Positions 1 through 5,544 are shown, numbered from the stretch's first letter. The stretch is DNA of 6,435 nucleotides from Halomonas sp. (GCA_007129225.1 SKVX01000386.1:1-6435), one strand, 5' to 3'. Program-made: numbers and translations. Notes: generated by a model from the letters alone, not told the origin.

Positions 1-13
1 CGCTACTGGCGGC

Positions 14-883
14 TCAGTACTCCTCAACGTCGGCGCGAAGAGGCTTGGCCAATGGGCCTAGGGTATCCAGGAATGCCGTGGAACCGTTCTCGCTGCGGTA
101 CACGGAGAAGTCGACCCGGCGCTCGCGGAAACTCTTCAATGGCTGGCCGAGACCACGTAGGCCGGTTTCGCGCTCGCGGCGCACCCGGTTCATGTCCACC
201 TCGATGGGCATGACCTCTTCGCCGGTGCCTGCCTGGTGAATCACGTCGCCGGAGGGGCCGACCACGATGGAACGACCGTTGCCGATGGCACCGGCGCCAT
301 TGATATCGAAGAAGTAGCACTGGTTGACCGCCGCATTGGTGCGCGCGATGGAGAGTTCGATATCGCGGTCGATGGTATCGGTCATGGTGGGATGCAGGAT
401 CACCTCCGCCCCCATGGCCGCCAGGGTGCGAGTTGTCTCGGGGAACCACATGTCGTAACAGATCGACACGCCGAAGCGGCCGACGTTGGGCACATCGAAG
501 GTCACGAACTCGCTGCCGCTCTCCACGCCCGCCTCATAGGGGAGGAAGGGGAACTGCTTGCGGTAGCGGGCCACGACATGGCCATGGGGATTGATCACCG
601 ACAGGGTGTTGTAGATGCTCTCGCCGACCCGCTCGAACATGGAGCCGGGAATCAGCCAGATGCGGTGCTGCTCGGCCAACTGGCAGAACATGGCCTCGGC
701 GACACTGGGCAACGGATGGGCATGGTGAGGCGAGGCCCCCAGGGGCATCAGCTCGCTGAAGAGCACCATCTGGACCTGGGGGAAGCGGCTCATCAGCACA
801 TCGACGCGGTGTCGCATGGCTTCGGTATTGTCGCCGTGGTGCAGCGCATGCATCTGCACACCGGCAATGGTGAAATAGGACAT
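14..883 (-). CDS. Nitrilase-superfamily carbon-nitrogen hydrolase
   Basis: This 289-residue cytoplasmic enzyme belongs to the nitrilase superfamily, whose members hydrolyse C-N bonds of amides, ureas or nitriles. The Glu-Lys-Cys triad is visible: E44 in LFSELMP, K109 in ARYRKQFPF and C142 in VSICYDMWFPE. Length and motif spacing are normal for a single-domain family member. I chose the ATG at 883 because GGAG lies 10 bases upstream (894-897); an in-frame ATG at 916 has no ribosome binding site. The gene lies 186 bases downstream of doeX on the same strand, with no clear terminator between, so it may belong to the doe transcript or have its own promoter. Family membership is secure but the substrate is unknown. 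An aliphatic or omega-amidase role is more likely than a true nitrilase, and a link to acetylated diaminobutyrate is only a guess from position. Confidence 0.88.
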   Translation of the reverse strand: MSYFTIAGVQMHALHHGDNTEAMRHRVDVLMSRFPQVQMVLFSELMPLGASPHHAHPLPSVAEAMFCQLAEQHRIWLIPGSMFERVGESIYNTLSVINPHGHVVARYRKQFPFLPYEAGVESGSEFVTFDVPNVGRFGVSICYDMWFPETTRTLAAMGAEVILHPTMTDTIDRDIELSIARTNAAVNQCYFFDINGAGAIGNGRSIVVGPSGDVIHQAGTGEEVMPIEVDMNRVRRERETGLRGLGQPLKSFRERRVDFSVYRSENGSTAFLDTLGPLAKPLRADVEEY

Positions 884-893
884 CGTCGCTCGT

Positions 894-897
894 CTCC
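894..897 (-). promoter_or_regulatory. Ribosome binding site of the C-N hydrolase gene
   Basis: GGAG on the minus strand sits 10 bases before the ATG at 883. It decides between that start and an in-frame ATG 33 bases upstream that lacks any Shine-Dalgarno sequence. Confidence 0.55.
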
Positions 898-978
898 GTA
901 GGCGATCTCGGTACATCCGGGGCGCTGTCTTGTGCGTTCTATGTCATCAAGGAAGCGTCAGCGGGATCGCCCGGCACA

Positions 979-997
979 GGTGAGCAATTGGCTCACC
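979..997. promoter_or_regulatory. 19-base inverted repeat, possible Lrp-type operator
   Basis: GGTGAGC (979-985) and GCTCACC (991-997) are perfect inverted arms around AATTG. The repeat lies about 96 bases upstream of the C-N hydrolase start and 72 bases beyond the doeX stop. No T-run follows on either strand, so an intrinsic terminator is unlikely. Inverted arms around an AT-rich centre resemble sites bound by Lrp/AsnC proteins, which makes DoeX a candidate ligand; this is inference. A TTGACT hexamer on the minus strand (1007-1012) could be a -35 element, but I see no convincing -10 at the right distance. The rest of 884-1069 shows nothing I can name. Confidence 0.4.
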
Positions 998-1069
998 ACC
1001 AGCTTAAGTCAAATTCATCAACATGTAATCAACGATACTTTCCCAGGGCCGCCATGGAATCATGAAAGC

Positions 1070-1543
1070 TCAGGTCAGGTAATCGGGGAGTACATGAGGA
1101 CTTTTCTGCTTGACGCTCTTGGTGACGATATAGGTGAAGTAGCGCTCGATGCCGGTCTCGGAGGTGAGCCAGGCATCGATCAGGCGCTGGTAGGCATCGA
1201 TGGAGTCGGCTTCCACCTTCATCAGGTAGTCCACCCCGCCCCCCACCGCCACGCACTCGGTCACCTCAGGCGTGGCGTGTACCAGCGCCTCGAAGCGGGC
1301 GAAACTGGCTGCGTTATGCTGCTTGAGCTCGATCTGAACCCAGACCGGCGTACGTCGCACCAGGGCCTCGGGGTTGATGCGCGCACTGTAGCCTTCGATG
1401 ATGCCGGCCTTCTCCAGGCGGCGCACACGCTCCCAGCAGGGGCTGACCGAGAGGTTGATCGCCTCGGCCAGCTTCGACTTGGTAATGCGCCCGTCCCGGG
1501 AGAGGATCTCGAGGATCTTCAGGTCATAGCGATCGAGCTTCAT
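1070..1543 (-). CDS. doeX: Lrp/AsnC-family transcriptional regulator DoeX
   Basis: This 157-residue protein has the standard two-part Lrp/AsnC layout. An N-terminal helix-turn-helix spans about residues 4-49, with the recognition helix in LSVSPCWERVRRLEKAGII, and a C-terminal RAM-type effector and oligomerisation domain spans about 65-143, including GGGVDYLMKV at 101-110. In Halomonas elongata an Lrp-type gene called doeX follows doeA and doeB, as here, and is thought to regulate ectoine degradation. The ATG at 1543 shares one base with the doeB stop (TGATG), which suggests translational coupling. A GTG one codon upstream (1546) is an alternative start. The ligand is not evident from sequence; ectoine-derived amino acids are plausible. 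Confidence 0.9.
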   Translation of the reverse strand: MKLDRYDLKILEILSRDGRITKSKLAEAINLSVSPCWERVRRLEKAGIIEGYSARINPEALVRRTPVWVQIELKQHNAASFARFEALVHATPEVTECVAVGGGVDYLMKVEADSIDAYQRLIDAWLTSETGIERYFTYIVTKSVKQKSPHVLPDYLT

Positions 1544-2556
1544 CACCCCAGCGACTCCACGATTTCGGCAATCACGGCAATGGTATCGCCCATGTTGACC
1601 TGGGCAGGAAAGCGTCGGGCCGCGAGCACGCCGCTGCGGCCGGCGCGATACTCCACCGGTGGCGTGCCGCTACGGGTCAGGTCGTAGACTCGGGCGATCA
1701 CCTCGCCCTTCCGAACCACGTCGCCCAGCATCAGGGTCAGCTCGAGCAGCCCCGAGTGCTCGCTCTGCACATAGCAGCTGGCATCCGGCATATCGAGATA
1801 GATCTGCGGCTCGACAGGCGGTTCCACCTCGCCCCGCATGAGACCGAAGTGGATCAGAAAGTTGCGAATTCCACGCTCGGTGATGGCCAGGCTTTCCGGC
1901 GTCGAGGTACCGCCACCGCCCAGCTCGGTGGCCACGAATATCTTGCCCTGCTCCTCTACCACGGTATCGAACAGCGAGGCGGCATCGAGCTCGAACATCA
2001 TCATGGCGTAGGGTGCGCCCAGGGCCTTGGCTCCCTCAAGGGCCTGACGCTGCTGCTCGGGATTCTCCAGCACATGGGAAGCACCGAAGGGAATGATGTC
2101 CAGGGTGCGCCCACCGGAGTGGAGATCGAGCACCACGTCGCACATCGGCACCATGACCCGGGTGAAGTAGTCGGCGATCTTCTCGGTGACGCTACCGTTC
2201 GGGTCACCGGGGAAGCTGCGATTGAGGTTGCCGCCATCGAGCCCGGAGGTGCGCTTGCCAGCCATCACCGCCGGGGTGTTCATGCAGGGCACGATGATCA
2301 CCCGGCCGCTGACGTCCTCGGCACGCAGGCTGCTGGACAGCTTGAGCAGCGAGGTAATGCCCTCGTACTCGTCGCCGTGGTTGCCGCCTGTCAGCAGGGC
2401 CGTGGGACCCTCACCGTTACTGACCACAGTCACCGGGATCATCACCGCACCCCAGGCGGATTCGTCCACGGAGATGGGCAGCTTGAGGAAGCCGTGCTGG
2501 ACGCCGTCGGCATCGAAGTCGACGGTGGCACTGATCGGGCTTGGGCGCTTGGTCAT
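1543..2556 (-). CDS. doeB: Nα-acetyl-L-2,4-diaminobutyrate deacetylase DoeB (EutE)
   Basis: This is the second enzyme of ectoine breakdown. It hydrolyses Nα-acetyl-L-2,4-diaminobutyrate to L-2,4-diaminobutyrate and acetate in the cytoplasm. The 337-residue protein belongs to the zinc-dependent succinylglutamate desuccinylase/aspartoacylase family. H60 and E63 in GGNHGDEYEG and H146 in DLHSGG are the expected zinc ligands, N112-R113 in NLNRSFPG fit the substrate-binding pair, and E211 in ATELGGGG fits the catalytic glutamate. Residues from about 265 form the C-terminal lipoyl-like beta domain (HSGLLELTLMLGDVVRKGE). I chose the ATG at 2556 because AAGGAG lies 8 bases upstream and MTKRPSP begins the conserved part. 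The frame stays open upstream to a second well-placed ATG at 2667, which would add 37 residues. The gene is followed by overlapping doeX. Confidence 0.92.
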   Translation of the reverse strand: MTKRPSPISATVDFDADGVQHGFLKLPISVDESAWGAVMIPVTVVSNGEGPTALLTGGNHGDEYEGITSLLKLSSSLRAEDVSGRVIIVPCMNTPAVMAGKRTSGLDGGNLNRSFPGDPNGSVTEKIADYFTRVMVPMCDVVLDLHSGGRTLDIIPFGASHVLENPEQQRQALEGAKALGAPYAMMMFELDAASLFDTVVEEQGKIFVATELGGGGTSTPESLAITERGIRNFLIHFGLMRGEVEPPVEPQIYLDMPDASCYVQSEHSGLLELTLMLGDVVRKGEVIARVYDLTRSGTPPVEYRAGRSGVLAARRFPAQVNMGDTIAVIAEIVESLG

Positions 2557-2564
2557 TCTTGGAA

Positions 2565-2570
2565 CTCCTT
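2565..2570 (-). promoter_or_regulatory. Ribosome binding site of doeB
   Basis: AAGGAG on the minus strand lies 8 bases before the ATG at 2556. It supports the 337-residue form of DoeB rather than the longer open frame. Confidence 0.75.
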
Positions 2571-2653
2571 GTTCGGTGGCAGCAGGCGACTGCTCGGGGC
2601 TATTCTGGCGGCAAGCCAGCGAGGAGGCGCTGTGAATACTTCCCTGTACGCTA

Positions 2654-2682
2654 CTTTTGCCTTCCATGGCAAAAGACCTCCT
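2654..2682 (-). promoter_or_regulatory. Hairpin with second Shine-Dalgarno and start in the doeA-doeB gap
   Basis: On the minus strand, AGGAGG (2677-2682) is followed 9 bases later by an ATG (2665-2667) in frame with doeB. That ATG lies in the six-base loop (ATGGAA) of a perfect 8-base-pair hairpin with arms CTTTTGCC (2668-2675) and GGCAAAAG (2654-2661). The hairpin is not followed by a T-run, so it is not a terminator. It could tune translation of a longer DoeB, influence mRNA stability between doeA and doeB, or be incidental. The rest of the 169-base gap shows nothing further. Confidence 0.45.
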
Positions 2683-2725
2683 CTTCGGCTTGCCCCCAGC
2701 GCCCCTTCGTTGACGGTATGCGAGT

Positions 2726-3925
2726 TCAGCGCACAAACAGCTGGCGGGGGAAGTTCGCCAACGCTTCGCAGCCGGTCTCGGTGATCAGAATACTCTCGGT
2801 GATCTCCAGGCCCCACTCGTCCTGCCACAGGCCGGGCATGAAGTGGAAGGTCATGCCCGGCTGCAGGATGGTCTCGTCGGAGGGACGCAGGCTCATGGTG
2901 CGCTCACCCCAGTCGGGGGGATAGCTGATACCGATAGGATAGCCGCAGCGCGCCCCACCCCGGTCGAAGCCGTACTTGTCCATGGCCGCCCCCAGCGCCA
3001 TGGCGATATCGGCGGTACGATTACCGGGCTTGGCCACGGCCAGGCCACGCTCTATGCCCTCCAGCAGCGCCGATTCGGCACGGATGAAATCCAAGGGCGG
3101 CCGCCCCAGGAACACGGTGCGCGACAGCGGCGCATGGTAACGCTTGAACACACCGGCAATCTCGAAGAACGTGCCCTCGCCCTTGCGGAAGGGCGTGTCG
3201 TCCCAGGTCAGGTGAGGTGCCGCCGCATCCTTGCCGGTGGGCAGCATGGGCACGATGGCGGGATAGTCGCCGCCAAAGACCTTGCCGTGCTCATCGACCC
3301 AGCCCTCGATACCGACACGGTAGATCTCGGAAACCAGCTTGCTCTTGGGCAGGCCGGGCTCGATCACCTCGAGGATACGCGTATGCATGCCCTCGACGAT
3401 CTTGCCGGCAACGCGCATGTAGGCGATTTCTTGGGGAGACTTGATCGCCCGACACCAGTTGACCAGCGCATTGGCATCCATGAAGCGTGCATGGGGCAGC
3501 TCGCGCAGCAGGCACTGATAGGCCTTGGCCGAAAAATAGTAGTTGTCCATTTCCATGCCCACCACTCCCTGGTGCCAGCCGCGATCGGGCATGATCGACT
3601 GGGCCAGGTAGTCCATGGGATGCATGTCGGGGTTCTGGACGTAGTAATCGGGGTAATAGGTGATATTGTCCGGATCGATCCAGCAGGTCCGCAATGCGCC
3701 ATTGGCATCCATGCGTCGGCCATACCATACCGGCTCGCCCTCCAGCCCCACCAGCACGCACTGGTGCACATAGAAGGACCAGCCATCATAGCCGGTCAGC
3801 CAGGCCATGTTGGAAGGGTCGCTGATGATCAACACGTCAATCCCTCGGCTAGCCATTTCGGCCCGGACCTTCCAAAGCCGGGTGGCATATTCCTGACGCG
3901 TGAAGGGCAGGGTGACCTGATTCAT
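2726..3925 (-). CDS. doeA: Ectoine hydrolase DoeA (EutD)
   Basis: This cytoplasmic enzyme catalyses the first step of ectoine breakdown, opening the cyclic amidine to give mainly Nα-acetyl-L-2,4-diaminobutyrate. At 399 residues it has the length I recall for the Halomonas elongata enzyme. It has a creatinase-type N-terminal domain (about 10-155) and an M24 'pita-bread' catalytic domain (about 165-390). The M24 metal ligands are almost all replaced: by motif alignment the positions read E255, P266, Y329, M363 and T376 in place of Asp, Asp, His, Glu and Glu. That fits a metal-independent, creatinase-like hydrolase. E255 in GTFFEIAG matches the glutamate reported to bind the substrate covalently in EutD. 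An in-frame stop lies just upstream, so the ATG at 3925 is the only likely start, although no good Shine-Dalgarno precedes it. It heads the doeA-doeB-doeX operon, divergent from enuR. Confidence 0.94.
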   Translation of the reverse strand: MNQVTLPFTRQEYATRLWKVRAEMASRGIDVLIISDPSNMAWLTGYDGWSFYVHQCVLVGLEGEPVWYGRRMDANGALRTCWIDPDNITYYPDYYVQNPDMHPMDYLAQSIMPDRGWHQGVVGMEMDNYYFSAKAYQCLLRELPHARFMDANALVNWCRAIKSPQEIAYMRVAGKIVEGMHTRILEVIEPGLPKSKLVSEIYRVGIEGWVDEHGKVFGGDYPAIVPMLPTGKDAAAPHLTWDDTPFRKGEGTFFEIAGVFKRYHAPLSRTVFLGRPPLDFIRAESALLEGIERGLAVAKPGNRTADIAMALGAAMDKYGFDRGGARCGYPIGISYPPDWGERTMSLRPSDETILQPGMTFHFMPGLWQDEWGLEITESILITETGCEALANFPRQLFVR

Positions 3926-3953
3926 GAAGCGTTCGCCATAGCATCACCAATAA

Positions 3954-3981
3954 CCGGCCGTCTCCGCGGGGAGAGGGCCGG
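3954..3981 (-). promoter_or_regulatory. GC-rich stem-loop in the doeA leader
   Basis: CCGGCC (3954-3959) pairs with GGCCGG (3976-3981), and TCTCC (3961-3965) pairs with GGAGA (3970-3974). This gives 11 base pairs with one G-G mismatch and a four-base loop. In the doeA transcript the stem is followed by TTATTGG and ends 28 bases before the doeA ATG. The T-rich stretch is too short for a standard terminator, so a partial attenuator, a translation-modulating leader or a DNA-level protein site are the options. Confidence 0.45.
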
Positions 3982-4014
3982 ACCAGGGGTTATCGACACC
4001 GGTCAAAAGCGATA

Positions 4015-4028
4015 ATTGTCATGACAAT
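4015..4028. promoter_or_regulatory. Operator copy 1: 14-base palindrome ATTGTCATGACAAT
   Basis: This perfect 14-base palindrome contains the first of three TCATGACAAT copies (4019-4028). It lies 89 bases upstream of doeA and 91 bases upstream of enuR. A palindrome between divergent regulator and target genes is the expected place for EnuR binding, but which protein binds here is inference. Confidence 0.65.
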
Positions 4029-4049
4029 GGAGGAGAAAAATCATGACAA
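4017..4049. promoter_or_regulatory. Possible bidirectional promoter formed by the operator repeats
   Basis: On the plus strand TTGTCA (4017-4022) is 17 bases from AATCAT (4040-4045). On the minus strand TTGTCA (4044-4049) is 17 bases from TGTCAT (4021-4026). Each pair has a 5/6 match to the -35 and a 4/6 match to the -10 consensus of sigma-70. If used, RNA polymerase and the operator-binding protein would compete for the same bases in both directions. Confidence 0.28.
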
Positions 4050-4050
4050 T
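4041..4050. promoter_or_regulatory. Operator copy 2: TCATGACAAT
   Basis: This is an exact copy of the right part of the 4015-4028 palindrome, in the same orientation and 22 bases downstream. That is close to two helical turns, so the two copies face the same side of the DNA. With two A's before it, it shares the 12-mer AATCATGACAAT with copy 3. Confidence 0.6.
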
Positions 4051-4073
4051 GTCCGGTCAATGTCGCTAAGCTG

Positions 4074-4104
4074 ATACTAGCACCACACCTCTGCTGGCGG
4101 TCAA
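4074..4104 (-). promoter_or_regulatory. Candidate doeA promoter
   Basis: On the minus strand TTGACC (4099-4104) serves as a -35 (5/6 match), and TGCTAGTAT (4074-4082) contains an extended -10 (TGn then TAGTAT, 4/6). The spacer is 19 bases, longer than ideal, but an extended -10 can tolerate this. Transcription would start near 4067 and pass through operator copies 2 and 1. Confidence 0.33.
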
Positions 4105-4117
4105 AGGCTTTATTGAA

Positions 4118-4127
4118 TCATGACAAT
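4118..4127. promoter_or_regulatory. Operator copy 3: TCATGACAAT over the enuR start codon
   Basis: This third exact copy is in the same orientation and covers the enuR ATG (4120-4122). Its position suggests that the regulator represses its own gene. Since these bases also encode the first residues (MTI), the match could be partly constrained by coding. Confidence 0.5.
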
Positions 4128-5526
4128 TGATCTGACTCCCTACTTGACCGATACCGGACCCAAGTACCTGGCCATTGCACGGGCCCTGTCCGAGGCGGTT
4201 CGCCAGGGAGAGATCGCCCCTGGCACGCGACTGCCGCCCCATCGCCAGCTGGCTGAAAACCTCGGTGTCAGCGTGCAGACCGTTTCGCGCGCCTACGCCC
4301 AGGCCGAAAAAATGGGCCTGTTACAGTCTCGGGTCGGCAGCGGCACCTGGATCAATGCCCTGGACGATGCCCGAGAGTCCGCCTATCTGCGCGGACATGA
4401 GCCGCGCCACGAGAGCCCGCTGATCGATCTCTCCATTGCCCACCCGGTCTGTCCTCCCGGACACCACCTGCGCTTTCGCCAGGCGCTGGCCGAACTGGCG
4501 GAGCATGCCAGCCCCGATGTGATTACCGCCTGCCGGCCCATCGCCGGCCTGCCCCACCAGCGCGAGCGCGCCAGTGCCTGGCTGCAGTCCCGACTCGGTG
4601 TGCCCGGCGAGGTGGACGACAGGATTCTCTGCAACGGGGCGGCCCACGGCCTGATGCTGGCCATCTCCAGCGTGGTACAGCATGGTGACCTGGTTCTTAC
4701 CGAAGCCCTTACCGACCATGGGCTGATCGCCCTGTCGCGCACCCTGGGCTTCCAGCTGCGGGGGGTGGCCATCGACGACGAAGGCATCATTCCGGAGGCG
4801 CTGGAGTCGGCATGCCACCGCTTCAAGCCCCGAGCCGTGTACCTGACGCCGACCCAGTTGAACCCGACCGGGGCGACCATGGGCGAGGCTCGCCGTGACG
4901 CCGTGGCCGAGGTGCTGGCGCGCCATCGGATATGGCTGATCGAGGACGATGTCCATGCCTTGCTCGAAGGTCCGATGCTGACGCCCCTGACCGCACGGAT
5001 ACCCCAGCTTGGCTTCCATGTCACCAGCATGACCAAGATCACCGTGCCGGGATTGCGCGCCGGCTACCTGACCGTGCCCCGCGGCCAGCTGCACCACGTG
5101 CTGCCCCGCATGCGAGCCACAACCTGGATGGCCACGCCACTGATCTTCGAACTCGCCGACCGCTGGATCGCCGACGGCAGCATCGAGGCCATGGCCTCCG
5201 AACAGCGATCGCTGCTGGGTGAACGTCAGGCACTCGCCCAACGACTGATCGGTCACCATCCCCTCGCCTCCCGCGACACCAGCCTGCATGTCTGGGTGAC
5301 GCTGCCGGGTGCCTGGCGGGCGGAGGAGATGCAACAGCAGGCCGAGCAGGAGGGCCTGGCCATCACCACCGCGGTACCGTTCATGGTCGAGCAGACGCCA
5401 CCCCCACGGCGCATCCGAGTGAGCCTGGGAGCAGAGCAGGACCTGAAGCGCCTTGAGGAGGGCCTGAAACGACTGGCCGTCTTGCTCGACGAGTCACCCC
5501 CGCCGATGATGCAGATCATCTACTGA
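4120..5526 (+). CDS. enuR: MocR/GabR-type PLP-dependent regulator, probable EnuR
   Basis: This 468-residue protein fuses an N-terminal GntR winged helix (about 13-78, helix-turn-helix LAENLGVSVQTVSRAYAQ) to a fold-type I aminotransferase domain (about 100-465). Cofactor-site residues are visible: N248 in NPTG, D276 in IEDDVH, the Schiff-base lysine K306 in SMTKITVPGLRAGY, and R433 in RIRVSLG for the ligand carboxylate. In other bacteria EnuR represses ectoine-use genes and is released when ADABA or DABA reacts with its PLP. Position next to doeA makes the same role likely, but the family includes many regulators of other pathways. The tyrosine that follows the Asp pair in GabR-type proteins is V278 here. 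The ATG at 4120 is preceded by only a weak AAGG 12 bases upstream, and the TCATGACAAT repeat overlaps it. The 30-base gap to the next gene suggests cotranscription. Confidence 0.82.
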   Translation: MTIDLTPYLTDTGPKYLAIARALSEAVRQGEIAPGTRLPPHRQLAENLGVSVQTVSRAYAQAEKMGLLQSRVGSGTWINALDDARESAYLRGHEPRHESPLIDLSIAHPVCPPGHHLRFRQALAELAEHASPDVITACRPIAGLPHQRERASAWLQSRLGVPGEVDDRILCNGAAHGLMLAISSVVQHGDLVLTEALTDHGLIALSRTLGFQLRGVAIDDEGIIPEALESACHRFKPRAVYLTPTQLNPTGATMGEARRDAVAEVLARHRIWLIEDDVHALLEGPMLTPLTARIPQLGFHVTSMTKITVPGLRAGYLTVPRGQLHHVLPRMRATTWMATPLIFELADRWIADGSIEAMASEQRSLLGERQALAQRLIGHHPLASRDTSLHVWVTLPGAWRAEEMQQQAEQEGLAITTAVPFMVEQTPPPRRIRVSLGAEQDLKRLEEGLKRLAVLLDESPPPMMQIIY

Positions 5527-5544
5527 TCTTCACTAACCACGAAG

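Larger units (their letters stand above)
3999..4104. repeat. Three copies of CGGTCAA in the divergent promoter region
   Basis: CGGTCAA occurs at 4000-4006, 4054-4060 and 4098-4104; the first two are extended to CCGGTCAA. On the minus strand each copy ends in TTGACC, a good -35-like hexamer. They interleave with the TCATGACAAT repeats. They could be a second operator set, promoter elements, or partly chance. Confidence 0.4.

Noticed and set aside
14..916. Longer start of the C-N hydrolase at 916
   Set aside because: The extra 11 residues are Arg-rich and not family-like, and no ribosome binding site precedes that ATG.
1058..1068. AATCATGAAAG, similar to the operator AATCATGACAAT, just after doeX
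   Set aside because: Only the core TCATGA and flanking A's match. A similar partial match occurs at the doeA start codon, so this is probably chance.
1029..1069. Possible terminator after doeX
   Set aside because: Only weak pairing (TTCC with GGGAA, CTTTC with GAAAG) is present and no T-run follows, so I cannot support an intrinsic terminator.
1543..2736. Longest doeB frame starting at 2736 inside the end of doeA
   Set aside because: The start would be a TTG with no ribosome binding site and the added residues resemble translated intergenic DNA. The better upstream candidate is the ATG at 2667.
1756..2784. Long plus-strand open frame opposite doeB (342 codons)
   Set aside because: It is antisense to a gene with intact family motifs. 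Its translation is low-complexity, rich in His, Gly and Gln, as expected from the reverse strand of GC-rich coding DNA.
3922..3939. Five-codon frame (MANAS) whose stop overlaps the doeA start as ATGA
   Set aside because: There is no ribosome binding site before it and such short frames are common by chance; the overlap alone is not enough.
2843..4015. Long plus-strand open frame opposite doeA (390 codons)
   Set aside because: Antisense shadow of doeA with no recognisable domain. It also runs through the doeA leader hairpin and into the operator region.
4321..5334. Long minus-strand open frame opposite enuR (337 codons)
   Set aside because: Antisense shadow of a gene with clear helix-turn-helix and PLP motifs; the translation shows no family features.
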